A stretch of DNA of 64,000 nt from assembly GCA_039654915.1 (NCBI GenBank), contig CM077597.1:34880001-34944000 (forward strand), written 5' to 3'. Positions 46,085-56,564 of this stretch are shown here, in pieces. The notes beneath the pieces were generated by a model that searched no databases, was not told the DNA's origin, and saw only the letters and a program-made list of their open reading frames with translations. Numbering within the stretch: the first letter of the stretch is position 1; each line of letters opens with the position of its first letter. The position numbers and the translations under genes are program-made. Source of the DNA: Aquilaria yunnanensis (taxonomy: Eukaryota > Streptophyta > Magnoliopsida > Malvales > Thymelaeaceae).

Positions 46085-46676
46085 TAGTTATGGGTGTACC
46101 TTAGTACCTATATACAATCAAAAGTCTTAAGGATTTGATTGCTTAGTAGAAGAAACCTTAAGGGCCCTGGAGGCATCTGAATCCCATTCACATGAAATGA
46201 ACTCTTCTCAAGCAAAAACTTTCCTAATATGTGTTAACCTCTCGTAATTCTAACAAAATCATCTTGAACTTAGCTAGCTTCATCCCAGGACTCTCTGTTT
46301 CACCATAAAACTTCATTTTCTTCGTTGGAGACTTATTGAAAATCAACCTTTGAGCTGGAAGGAGGTTGCCTTGAAGCTTAAGATATTGTTTTGAGTTTAG
46401 GAATTTGAGGGACTGAGCTAAGGCACTTGTTTGTTAAGGGTGATTTCTAAGTGAACTGGCAAGGGAATTGAGCTTACATGCTTAATTTGTGAATTAATGA
46501 TCAATTTTCAGCCTAATTCTTAAGTTGGTGGACCATTATTGTGTGCATGCATGTTAAGTTATAGGCTTGAAAGTTCATGATTAGGGAAGCCTAAAAGGTT
46601 TAGCCATTGAATTGAGATTATTTGGTGATTGCTTAAGAGAAGAGAAACTCTTGTTTATTGAACTAGCTAGTGTAAG
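46085..46676. other. Unassigned DNA left of the Tat-type element
   Basis: No gene was recognised. The last five bases GTAAG (46672-46676) are the left copy of the Tat-type element's target duplication. The sequence continues after the right copy at 54254. Confidence 0.5.
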
Positions 46677-47568
46677 TGATGGCTATGAGGACCATCAGTA
46701 TCTCCACTGTGTGTTGTGGAGAATGCAGCAGGAGCTTCCGGAGGTGTAGGCGAGCCCTGAAAGAAGGTGCTCTGTGTGGATTGCCTGTGATGGCCGGCAG
46801 CATCTTCGCGTGGCAGGCACGGTGAGGCCGAGAAAGAATTCTGGTACGAGAGAGAGGTCCGAAACGAGGATTCCTCAGGAGGACTAGCCTGAAACACTCA
46901 TAAAACAAGGGTTAGGAGGTCCCCGGAGTGATTTTCCGGGGAGGAGCCTCCGACGCCCAAGTCAGTGCTTTGGGAGAGAGGTCGAGAAAGGTCAAGAGAG
47001 GTCGAGAGAGGTCCCTTGCCTGTGACCATTCCCCTGGTATATATAGGAGGGGGTGAGCCCTTTAGATTGCAGCATGTGTATGGACGAACACCATCCGTAC
47101 TTCTGGGTGTGGGGGGCCCCTAGCTGCCTGCAGGCTCCTCGAGCCATGAGCTGTGATAATCATAGCCCTATATGACAGGACGTAGGCAATGGTGATGCGT
47201 CATAGTGCCTGCGAGGACGGCGTGTAGGGTGTACGGGCGTAATGTCAGAGGCTTCTTGATGGCTCCTGCCGTACCTCCGAGGTCCCCTTGGTTGATGTCT
47301 TACTTCGGAGTGAGGGACCTTTTCCCGAAGTCGCAGTGGTACTTCGGGGCATTCCCTGGCTCCGAAGTTAGCCCTTCGGGGGACTTTCACCTGCAGAAAG
47401 TGGCTGGCACTTCTCCCCGAAGCTAACTCGGTCGCTCTCCCTGTGGAGGCGATACGGTAGTTTCCCGAGGTAGGTATTGGTGGGCTGCCGAGGTCGCGTG
47501 CCTCAGGTGTTTGGCTCCCTCATTTCCGGGGCCCTTAGGTGTTCGGGGCGATAGCACTTTGGCTATCA
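46677..47568 (-). repeat. Tat-type 3' LTR (892 bp)
   Basis: It pairs with 53435-54248. It is 78 bp longer, fully explained by a 58-bp segment at 47109-47166 and 20 bp of extra GGTCGAGAGA repeat near 46980-47010. A TATA-like string (plus GTATATATAGG near 47035) serves the minus strand. Confidence 0.95.
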
Positions 47569-47582
47569 CATGCCCCCCTCGG
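47569..47582 (-). other. Tat-type polypurine tract
   Basis: The minus strand reads CCGAGGGGGGCATG, directly before the 3' LTR start TGATAGCC. Confidence 0.85.
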
Positions 47583-47964
47583 GAAGCTGGAGTGGAGACT
47601 TCGACTAGTGGTCCTTTTGTGGGCGCTTTTCAGGACTTGGGGTGTGCCGTTCGCAGGGGAGGCATGGTTTGTTCGGACAGGTGTTACCTGTCTGCCCTTT
47701 GGTGTCCTCGAGATCCCCAACCTCTCTACTTTTTTCTGCCATAGGTTAGTGGACCGTCATGTTTTGAAACTAGGCGTGTCAATTTGGGGCGGTGCACCCA
47801 AGTTTTCAAGATGTCAAAAAATGTGTCCTAGTTTCTCGTGACGGGCGACACGTGGCAGGTGCTGGTTGGGATGGGTACGTCTTTTCGTGCGCGAGGAGCA
47901 ATTATGGCGACGTTTCACCTTCGCGCATCAATTATGACCCTCTTTCGGCGTCCCTTCCTCGATC

Positions 47965-47972
47965 TATATAAG
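47965..47972 (+). promoter_or_regulatory. TATA box of the antisense gene
   Basis: TATATAAG lies about 400 bp outside the LTR and about 260 bp before the ATG at 48229, on the plus strand. It is followed by a C/T-rich leader typical of plant 5' untranslated regions. It suggests that the antisense gene has a promoter of its own. Confidence 0.6.
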
Positions 47973-49065
47973 CCTCCTCCTGTCATTCTCCTCATTTTTT
48001 TTTCTTTGCTCTTACTTTGCTCTCGTTTGGTCTTGCGTTTTCTCTTGCCTTTTTTCCTTTTTCCGGCGATAGTTTTTACGGCGGAGCGATTCCTAGCATC
48101 TCGCACGATGACGTCCAGGAATCTTGATTTCGGCAAGTCTTTTGGTGGGTTCTTCCTTCGGTTTCTGCTTTTCTTTTAGCTTCCTGAAGTCATTTTTCTT
48201 CTTTCCGAAGTCTCTCTTTTGGTCAACCATGTCCTCGGCTACACCCGAGAGCTGGCAATCTCTTATGTCCCACCCTTGTTGCTCCACTCTTGAAAAATTA
48301 GAGAAGTGGACAGCCAAATTCTTTCTTCCCTCCTATGCCATCACGAGGTTACCTCACCTCGGTCATTTCAGCTTTATGAATCGGGACAACGAGGTTACCA
48401 TTTTTCGAGCCCAACCGAAGGCCGGACTTCGGTATCCTCCAGCGAGGATGATTTGTGACTTTTGCCAATTTCATGGCATAGCCGTAAATCAGCTTCTTCC
48501 CAACTCGTACTGCTATTTCAACGCCTTTCTCTGCATGTGTGGGGTCTTCGGGGTAGAACCCCATTTTATCCTGTTCATGCAGTATTATAAGCTCTATCCA
48601 GTCCCGAAGGGTTGCTTTTATTTCATGCTACCTCGGGGATCTGGGAGCAAGAAATTTATGTTCACCTTCGCACCAAGGATAGCTGGCGAGTGTGGCAAAG
48701 GAAGTTCTTCTTCCTGAAAGTGGTGGAGGCCTGGTCGTATATTCCGACTAAGTGGGCTCGGGGAAAGCTGGAGACGGATGTCGTGGATCCCAAGAAGTTG
48801 CTGACTCCCGAGTTGGCAGCGAGGTTTGGGGACTTCGATAGACGTATCCATGCTGTTGCTGACTGGGATGCCGAGGTCCCTCCACGTTCTCTCTACCCTT
48901 TCCCCATCATGTGGAAACTCATGACCGAGGATGTTCTTCGGGAGTTAGGGGTGGTCAAGGAGCACAAGACGGATCTTGGCATGCCAGCTCCTGCTACCGA
49001 GGGGAAGGACTCTTGGCTAGTGAAGCTCCTTCGGAGCTCACTCACTTATGAAGCCTTCTTTGAAA

Positions 49066-49137
49066 GTAAGTTTCTTTCAAAGTTTTTCAGCATAAGTGCT
49101 TGTCTGGACTCACACTGATGTTTTGCCTCTTTTTCAG
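49066..49137 (+). other. Intron 1 of the antisense gene (72 bp)
   Basis: Donor GTAAGT, acceptor TTTTTCAG. Phase 1: the single base left by exon 1 joins AG of exon 2 to make a Lys codon before MGDESAAYY, keeping the frame. Confidence 0.85.
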
Positions 49138-49599
49138 AGATGGGCGACGAGTCTGCTGCCTACTATAAGTCTCTCTTCCTTGGTCAGGCCGAGAAGGGAG
49201 AGCAAATGAAGAGAGGCGTCTCCAAGAGGCGCAAGACTACTGGGAGCGGTCCGTCTTCAGCCAAGAAGGCAAAGAAGGATACCCTTCTTCCACCCTCGGA
49301 GGATGTGGCGGAGGTCGGAGGTGTCATTGCAACTTCCACGGAGGTTGGTGGTGTCATTGCAACTTCCACCAAGGTTGCAACTTTCGCCGAACCTGAAACT
49401 CCCACCGAGGTTCCTGTCGGGGTGGTCACTGTTACTGCTTCTCTGAGTCCCGCCACATCGGTGGATCTTTTGGGCTCTTTGGCAGGAAGTCCCTCTGCCG
49501 AGGAGTTGGAAAAAGGCCGAAGGGACAAAGGCAAACATGTCCTTGCTGACGTGGAAGAGGTCCGGGACTCCGACGATGACGTTGCTAAGGTTGCGCCTG

Positions 49600-49693
49600 G
49601 TTTGTCTCTTATCTCCTTTTCGGTTTTCGTAATCTCATGGCTTTCTTAGTTAAGCAGTTTTGCCTGATGAGACGCATGTTTTCTTTTTTGCAG
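49600..49693 (+). other. Intron 2 of the antisense gene (94 bp)
   Basis: Donor GTTTGT (non-consensus but the only GT in the right phase nearby), acceptor TTTTTTGCAG. Phase 1: G plus AG gives Glu, leading into DLAPSAWMIEHARRR. Confidence 0.75.
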
Positions 49694-49953
49694 AGGATTT
49701 GGCGCCCTCAGCTTGGATGATTGAGCATGCCCGAAGGCGGGCTCTTTGGGATTCCCACGTCCCAAAAGACAAGGTTCCGAGGGAGCCGTTCTGGTCTTTC
49801 ACGGAGGACATGAATCTGTTCTCCAAGGATTGCTGGGAAATGTCTCCCCAGATGGCGAGGGGCGTACTCACTCAGGCTTCCTTCAAGGCAGTTGCCGAGG
49901 AGTGTGCCTCTGAGGATTCCCTTACCGCTAGAGTTTCTGAGCATGCCGCTCAG

Positions 49954-50057
49954 GTAATTCTTCAGGCTCCTCCATTTTTCCTCCCATTTTTTTGCCTAAG
50001 TGTTTTGGCTTTTCCTTGTGTGACTTTTACTAAGTACCTTCTCCTTTTTCTTTGTAG
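49954..50057 (+). other. Intron 3 of the antisense gene (104 bp)
   Basis: Donor CAG/GTAATT, acceptor TTTGTAG. Phase 0: exon 3 ends SEHAAQ and exon 4 starts LLGYSGYLRARAAKQ, without a stop. Confidence 0.85.
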
Positions 50058-50771
50058 CTCCTGGGGTATAGTGGATACCTTCGAGCTCGGGCGGCAAAGC
50101 AATCTTCGGTCCAAGCTTGGGCCAAACATAAATTGGAGAAGGCCAAGGTCTTCTATGCTAACTCGGTTGTGACGAACACCGAGTTGAGCCGTATAGCCAA
50201 GCAGAAGGTTGCCCAGCTTCGGGAGGAGTTCTTGAAGGGCCAAGAGGATCTCTTGAAGGACTTCTCCAAGAAGATGTCTGACCTTGGTGAGAAGGTTGTG
50301 AGCTTAACCTCGGCCAACGAGGCCATTCAGAAGGAGAGAGAAGAAGAAGCTGCTCTTCTGATGAAGGCTCTTGACGACAAAGCCGAACTTCAAGCCAAGG
50401 TTGACTCGCTGAAGAAGGATTCGAAGAAGAAGAAGAAGATAAATGAGTTAGAGAATAAGGTTACCAATCTTCAGAAGGAGGTTTCAGATCTTCAAAATGA
50501 GGCGGATGAATTGGACATAGAAAAAGACAAAGCCGTCCAGGCGACGAAGGTTGCCTTTCAGGACGGCTTCTGCCTAGCTCGTCACCAATTTCTGAAGAAA
50601 TATCCAGACCTCAACCCTTCTTTCTTGGCTGCCCTGGATATTCCCGAGGGTCCTCGGTGGACTTGGTCGAAAGTTGAGTTCCTCAACCTGCCACTTGTCC
50701 CTCCTTCTGCACTGAAGGCGGCAGCCAAGGACACAGGAGTCAAAGCTTCCCATGACGCCGAGGTCCTTTAG

Positions 50772-51390
50772 ATATTCTAGGGCCTTTGCCTTTTTCTTGT
50801 TCTTTGTATTTTTCTTCTTGTAACCTTCTCCTTGTATTAAGACCTTCTTCAATGAATTTTCCTTCATAATTTGGTTAAGTCTTTTGAGCAATTTTTCCCT
50901 GTTGTCCCAACTATTTTCGGTCAAGGGACTTTGGAAAGGTACGAGCAATTTTTGCTTCCTAATTGTCCAGACCTCTTTCGGTCAAGGGACTTTGAAAAGG
51001 TACATACATTTAAGCTCGTTTCATTGGCCAACCTTTAGGTAAACTCTCTTTGTTTCCAAAGTTTACTTAGGCAAGTTTTAGCCTGTCTTTGTCGGTCGTA
51101 CTCAATTGACTTCACCTTTTTTGGGCATATAACCCAACCGTCTTTGGAAGGAAAATAGGACTTTCGGGAGTCAATGGACTTCACCCTTTTCTGGGCGTAT
51201 AACCCAGTCGTCTTTGGAAGAAAAATAGGACTTTCGGGAGTCAATGGACTTCACCCTTTTTTGGGCGTATAACCCAGTCATCCTTGGAAGGAAAACAAGA
51301 CTTTCGGGGAGCATGTGCTTCAGCTTTGTTCGGCGAGTACTTTCAGGTAGGGGAAAACTTTTGTACTTAGAGAAATTTCTCATCTAAAAT
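50772..51390. repeat. Tandem-repeat spacer between pol and the antisense gene
   Basis: Three copies of a unit of about 70 bp (words GACTTCACCCTTTT, GGGCGTATAACCCAGTC, GGAAAATAGGACTTTCGGG) lie at about 51104-51310. Two copies of a shorter unit (TTTCGGTCAAGGGACTTTG) lie at about 50916-51000. No coding frame is seen. Confidence 0.85.
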
Positions 51391-51391
51391 T

Positions 51392-52430
51392 CTAAGTATA
51401 GAATTTCTTTAAGGCATTTGAATGCCATGCATTTTCCAGTTTTCCTCCTTCGGCATCGCCAAGCTTGTATACTCCCTTTCGGACCTCGTCTAGGACCAAA
51501 TAAGGCCCTTTCCCGTTTGGCCAAAGTACCCCATCGGATGGTTTTCGGGGTTCAGACTCGGCCTTTCGGAGGATGAGGTCTTCTTCCGTTATTCCTTTTG
51601 GCCTATCATGCGGGTTTGCACTTATGGCCACCTTTTGCTGAAAGGCCTTTCTTCTGAGCTCGACCCTTTCTCAGTGTTCGTCAACTAGGTCGAGCTTAGT
51701 CCTCAACCCGAGGTTGTTTCCTCTTTCGCCGAACACCTCTATTCTAACTGATGGCTGTACTATTCTGATGGGGATAATGGCCTCTGTACTGGAGATAAGT
51801 GAGAAAGGTGTCTCCCCCGTGGCCCCTCGGGGAGTTGTCCGAAGACTCCTCAGTACAGTAAGAAGTTTTCCTGGTCTTTTCCCTTGCTTCCCCCAACCTC
51901 TTTTACAGTCCCTTTTTTATAGCTCTGTTGGCTACCTCTACTTATCTATTGCTCTGGGGCTAAGCTAGTAGGGCGAAGTGCATTTCCGAAGTTGGTGACG
52001 CATTCTTGGTATCCCTTGTTCATAGACTGGGAACCATTATTGGCCGTTATCGCCGTCGGTATGCCAAATCTGCATATCATGTTCTTCCAGACGAACTTTT
52101 GTATATCTTTTGCCGGAATAGTTCCTAGGGGCTCTGCCTCCACCCACTTAGTGAAGTAGTCTACTGTTACTACGCAGAACTTCGCTCCTTCGGGTGTTAT
52201 CGGGAGTGGCCTAGTGAGGTCTATGCCCTATACTGCCAAGGGGCAAGGGTGTTCTTTCGGGGTTATCCGCTCCGAAGGCATCTTTTGGGTGCTGGTGTGC
52301 CTCTGGCAATTTTCACACCTCCTGGACGAATTGTCCTGCACCCTTTTTATCGATAAATCTCTATAACGGACTTGCGCACTTTTGCCAGTATAATTCCTCC
52401 TCAATTAGGGAATATCGTCGGGAATGTCTT
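51392..52430 (-). pseudogene. Tat-type integrase, C-terminal two thirds, broken
   Basis: Minus-strand reading from 52430 gives a degraded zinc-binding region and start of the core. An open piece at 52143-51946 follows (EAEPLGTIPAKDIQKFVWKN, then CRFGIPTAITANNGSQS), then RTTPRGATGETPFSLI-type words near 51830. The open tail 51631-51392 (GPYLVLDEVRKGVYKLGDAE, WHSNALKKFY) ends at the natural stop. In the second catalytic motif the usual Asp is Asn (TANNGSQ). Frameshifts occur between pieces. It would insert cDNA in an intact element. Confidence 0.88.
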
Positions 52431-53418
52431 CGCACTTTCTGCCACTTCGTGAGGATTTTCGGGACTCTTTGATTGGGAGATACCTCTTTGTAGGGTCTTT
52501 GCACCCTTTGTCCGAGGTTGTTATACTTAGCGTTGCTATGCTCGGATGGCCCAGCACTTTGGTAACCACATTTGATTGCTCCGGTGGCCTTTCTGCCCTC
52601 GAGGTCCCGAGGGGCTACTCAAGCGCCCTGATGTTCTGCACTCGGGGTTCCACGGAGTTTCCACTCTAGATCTACCTCTGCTCGGTTTCCCTTGTTGGTT
52701 TCAGTATTTTCTACTCCTGGGATTTTGGCAACGAAGTCTGCCTGTGCCTAGGCTTTCATTGCCTTTCTAGGCTCGTACGTGCTGCAGTATTCTCCGAGCT
52801 TGATGCACCTTTTTGATGATCTTCCCTAAATGCTTTACCTTTTTCATGACGTCGCGTAGAGGCGAGTTACTCCGGTCAGTGGTAACGTGACCTTGGAAGT
52901 AGAGTCATAGCCTTCTTCCTGCAAATAGCGAGGCGTAGATGGCTTTTTTGGGTAATGGGCATATGCCCTTGTTGCCAAGGAAACGACAACTTTTCTTTGG
53001 CTACAGAACTCCTTCGACGGGGAGCTCCGGGTCGTTTCGACCCTGCTTCTCCTGCAGGCTGCGTTCTGAAGGGTATGTTTCCCGTCGAGGACTCATCTTC
53101 GTTGATGTCTCCTTTCGAACTCCCGTGAGTTGACGTGGGATCGTCCTCCCGACGAGGTACTGGTCAGGAGGGCCTTCGGTCCGAATTCAGCTGCGGCCAT
53201 CTTCGGTCTAATTACTGCGTCACTACCGCTACGACAGGGCGTGAGAACTCGCGCAGGAAGCCTATGGTAGGAGTCAGACAACATTCGTCCTCGGGCATGG
53301 AAGTCCCTGCTGCAGTCGTTCGGTTGCCGGTTGAGCCTCTGGCGCGGACGGGGACCTCGAAAGTCCTTTGTCCTTACAACGCTGAGTTTTTAACAGCGGC
53401 GACCTGGGAGTGATTTCT
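52431..53418 (-). other. Unassigned internal part of the Tat-type element
   Basis: About 1 kb between the 5' primer site and the integrase remnant, where gag, protease, RT and RNase H (normally several kb) should lie. Small open frames on both strands match nothing I recognise. A minus-strand piece near 53093-53284 could be a gag-leader remnant, but I cannot support that. Confidence 0.5.
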
Positions 53419-53434
53419 CATAGACGGTGCCAAA
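53419..53434 (-). other. Tat-type primer-binding site
   Basis: The minus strand reads TTTGGCACCGTCTATG directly after the 5' LTR. This resembles the GGCGCCGTCTGTG-type site I associate with Tat elements. The tRNA is not certain. Confidence 0.55.
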
Positions 53435-54248
53435 TGATGGCTATGAGGACCATCAGTATCTCCACTGTGTGTTGTGGAGAATGCAGCTGGAGCTTCCGGA
53501 GGTGTAGGCGAGCCCTGAAAGAAGGTGCTCTGTGTGGATTGCCTGTGATGGCCGGCAGCATCTTCGCGTGGCAGGCACGGTGAGGCCAAGAAGGACTTCT
53601 GGTACGAGAGAGAGGTCCGAAACGGGGATTCCTCAGGAGGACTAGCCTGAAACACTCATAAAACAAGGGTTAGGAGGTCCCCGGAGTGATTTTTCGGGGA
53701 GGAGCCTCCGACGCCCAAGTCAGTGCTTTGGGAGAGAGGTCGAGAGAGGTCCCTTGCTTGTGACCATTCCCCTGGTATATATAGGAGGGGGTGAGCACTT
53801 CAGATTGCAACACGTGTATGGATGAACACCATCCGTACTTCTGGGTCCTATATGACAGGACGTAGGCAGTGGCGATGCGTCAGAGTGCCTGCGAGGATGG
53901 CGTGTAGGGTGTACGGGCGTAATGTCAAAGGCTCCTTGATGGCTCCTGCCGTACCTCCGAGGTCCCCTTGGTTGATGTCTCACTTCGGAGTGAGGGACCT
54001 TTTCCCGGAGTCACAGGGGTACTTCGGGGCATTCCCTGGCTCCGAAGTTAGCCCTTCGGGGGACTTTCACCTGCAGAAGGTGGCTGGCACTTCTCCTCGA
54101 AGCTTACTCGGTCGCTCTCTCGGTGGAGGCGATACGGTAGTTTCCCGAGGTATGTATTGGCGGGCTGCCAAGGTCTCGTGCCTCAGGCGTTTGGCTCCCT
54201 CCTTTACGGGGTCCTTAGGTGTTCGGGGCGATAGCACTTTGGCTATCA
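53435..54248 (-). repeat. Tat-type 5' LTR (814 bp)
   Basis: Direct repeat of 46677-47568, followed by GTAAG (54249-54253). A TATA-like string for the minus strand lies at about 53775-53786. Confidence 0.95.
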
Positions 54249-55594
54249 GTAAGTATGTGTGGCTTGGTGAGTACATGAGTTGCTGATCAATAGCTAGTGA
54301 AAGTCAGAATGGGAAGCTCAATGTGATTGCTACCTAATTAAGTTAGTTATAGAGCATTCAGATACTAATGCTATTGTATTAACATTATTGAGATAAATGC
54401 ATTCTTTTATCCTTATGATGTTCTTCATCATTTATACTAGAAAAGGTCACCATGGCTAAGGTTCGTAGGGTAAGTTTTTGGTAAAGGTCACTTGAAATAT
54501 CAAAGGGAAAAGATAAAAGGTCCTTGGAGTTTTTCTATGGTAGTAGCCTTTCACTCTTAAGTCAAGTGAGGTTGAGAGAATTTGGGAGTAGCTAAGCACA
54601 AGTAGAGGACTAAGGCTTAGCTACCTCAAATGTAGAAGTCCATCACATTATATAAGCAATGGCAAGATATATGTTACACAAATCTTGGGATATTTTTAGT
54701 TTTGTGGCTAATCAGATTTAAATACAGGAGTCTGTACTCTGGAGATGCCTTTGCCAGCTAGCCTCTTAACATCTATAGCCAGTAGTGGTCAGTTGTATGA
54801 TAATAACGGTTAAGCCAAGGTCCTTATAAGGACGTCAGCAACCAGTGCTTAGAGTCCCATGGTTATATGAGGTGTCAAAGTCTTATATTAGATGTGCAAG
54901 GTGGGGACCTCGGTCATGGATCATTTCAAACTCCCTACCATGATATTCTGAGGTAGGTTTTTTGGTCGAACTACCTCGTATTACTGAGGTTCTTAGATAT
55001 GGGTGTTCATTTCATTTGTGGTGCTTAGCTGATCTTGACAACTCAGGGGTGCGTCAACACTAAGGCCATCAACTTGTTAATTGTTTTGCCTTGCAGAAGA
55101 AGCACCACCATGAACTTTTAACTAGCTATCAACCCACAACTAGCATACTAAAACCTTTAAAGGTAATAAACCTCTAACCTGGTATGCATATGTTTAGGCT
55201 TGGAATAGTACATTTCTCTTTAGTGAATGGATCTAATTCACTAGCCTTTCTTGTAGTCTAGTTGAAGCAAGTTGGAGTGCTAGTTCATACACTGTCTTTT
55301 GGGCCTTGTGCTAATGTTAGATGCTTCCCTTATGTGGCTTACCATGGATGCTTTAGGCTGTTATAGTCTCTCTATTGGCCGATAGAATCTTGTGCTACTA
55401 AATTATATATTTTGAAGTAAACATGGTTTTGTAACTAAGTTTTAGCAACTTAATTTCACTAGTATTTTTTGGACCCTAAATTTGATGAGCTTGGCTTAAG
55501 GCTTGGGCATATGTCTATGTTTGTGAAATATTTTCTAAATTTGGGTTTCTATTTATATTTATATTTTTTTTTTGCTTTCTAACCTAGTTACTTA
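54249..55594. other. Unassigned DNA right of the Tat-type element
   Basis: This continues the host sequence interrupted at 46676. There is no gene. Composition and lack of open frames suggest old repeat DNA. Confidence 0.5.
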
Positions 55595-56564
55595 GGGCCA
55601 GTTCATCTGGTATATACATAGCCGCATTAATAGGTTATCTATGTTAAACTCAACTTAAACATGCAGGTATTAAGTGACCCACTTTTTTTGGATGAATTTG
55701 CCCCCCAACTTCCCACAGCCACCATTTTGTCACCTCTGTTGCGAGTTAACTATCCTGCCTCCACCTTCGTGAGTTAACTACCCAGTTTAGTAGCTTGTAC
55801 TTCTTCATCATGCACATCGGTGATGCAATTAAGATTCTAAGCAAACCCAAGGCTAGAAGCATCTTGCACCATAGTTTTTCCATTGGAGTCTCTTGTTCCT
55901 CTATTGCCTTTTGGCTAACCGCATTGGTCTGCCCATTTTGCAAATGTGGTTCAATGATGGTGAATAGGTATCTTAAGTGCACACAAATGAGAAATTGGTC
56001 ATTCTAATCCATATACAAATTTACTGAGATGAAACACTTATGTTATCAGAGAAAATAAAGAAAACCAAAAACCAAAGTAGATGCACCAAAGACGGCTTTG
56101 GCTAGTGATTTAGCTAGGATTACCAGTGGATCTGACTCGATTGTTGTTAGCCCGATGACAGGTGGACAACGACGAGATCACACGTTGGTCGGATGACTGG
56201 GGGTGGTAGCATTGCTGTTGTTGCTGTTTAACTCAAAGTGAAGTAGGGTCATTCTCACCTTGACCTAGATTTATGTTCATCAATGATGATCTTGTGTCGA
56301 TTTCCCTTGGCTTAGGTTATTCTGGCTGATGAGCTCCTAAATGGCTTGAGTTGAGAAACCATCTGAATTTTGGTTAAGGCACCAGGGGATAGGGATGAGA
56401 GGAGGAGAGGCTACAGGAAGAGGCATGGTTAAGATCATAGGCCATGTAATAAGGCTTTACTTCAAAGCTCAATAAGGCATGAAATCATGGACCCACATCT
56501 GGCAAAAAATAAATTTGCTAAAAACACATTAACATTTGCATGTTAACTCCCGTCGAATAAGCCC
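55595..56564. mobile_element. PIF/Harbinger-like non-autonomous element
   Basis: The element is 970 bp. The left end GGGCCAGTTCATCTGG and the right end read inward GGGCTTATTCGACGGG match at 10 of 16 positions, both starting GGGC. The 3-bp target TTA flanks both sides (55592-55594 and 56565-56567), the rule for PIF/Harbinger. An internal minus-strand open frame (55982-55746, 78 codons, HLRYLFTIIEPHLQNGQTNA) is not a known transposase. It may be captured sequence or chance. Confidence 0.65.

Larger units (their letters stand above)
48229..50771 (+). pseudogene. Antisense four-exon gene of the Tat-type element ('putative gypsy type transposon' domain, coiled coil)
   Basis: Exons: 48229-49065, 49138-49599, 49694-49953 and 50058-50771, giving about 757 residues. 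I chose ATG 48229 (MSSATPESWQSL) as the first Met after the leader in frame with the conserved domain. Exon 1 has the conserved PARMICDFCQFHGIAVNQLL, NSYCYFNAFLCMCGVFGVEP and WQRKFFFLKVVEAW words of the domain listed as putative gypsy type transposon. Exon 2 has a basic stretch (KRRKTTGSG, a possible nuclear signal) and a low-complexity Val/Thr/Ser part with a 10-residue repeat (EVGGVIATST). Exon 4 forms a long Lys/Glu-rich coiled coil (about residues 530-690). Exon 1 contains a frameshift at about 48663-48680, equal to a net one-base loss, so this copy is broken. All three intron phases match. The biochemical function of these proteins is not established. Confidence 0.85.
46677..54248 (-). 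mobile_element. Tat-type Ty3/gypsy element (minus strand) with an antisense gene, gag and most of pol deleted
   Basis: LTRs at 46677-47568 and 53435-54248 start TGATGGC and end GCTATCA. A perfect 5-bp GTAAG flanks both. Polypurine tract, primer site and pol remnants all place the element on the minus strand, so the right LTR is the 5' one. On that strand the order is 5' LTR, unassigned sequence, partial integrase, tandem repeats, then the antisense gene (plus strand), and the 3' LTR. An extra ORF in antisense between pol and the 3' LTR is a known trait of the Tat lineage (Retand, Grande and relatives). GC content is clearly higher than in the neighbourhood, marking it as foreign to the site. 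Confidence 0.92.

Noticed and set aside
47915..48136. Lys/Arg-rich minus-strand frame of 73 codons
   Set aside because: It is the reverse of a C/T-rich leader, so the basic composition is an artefact.
47838..48179. 113-codon plus-strand frame before the antisense gene
   Set aside because: It spans the TATA box and the leader, is hydrophobic and low-complexity, and is best explained as 5' untranslated DNA. A small upstream ATG at 48109 exists, but I see no support for its use.
46677..54248. Idea that the plus-strand gene marks the orientation of the Tat-type element
   Set aside because: The polypurine tract, primer site and integrase all read on the minus strand, so the gene is antisense.
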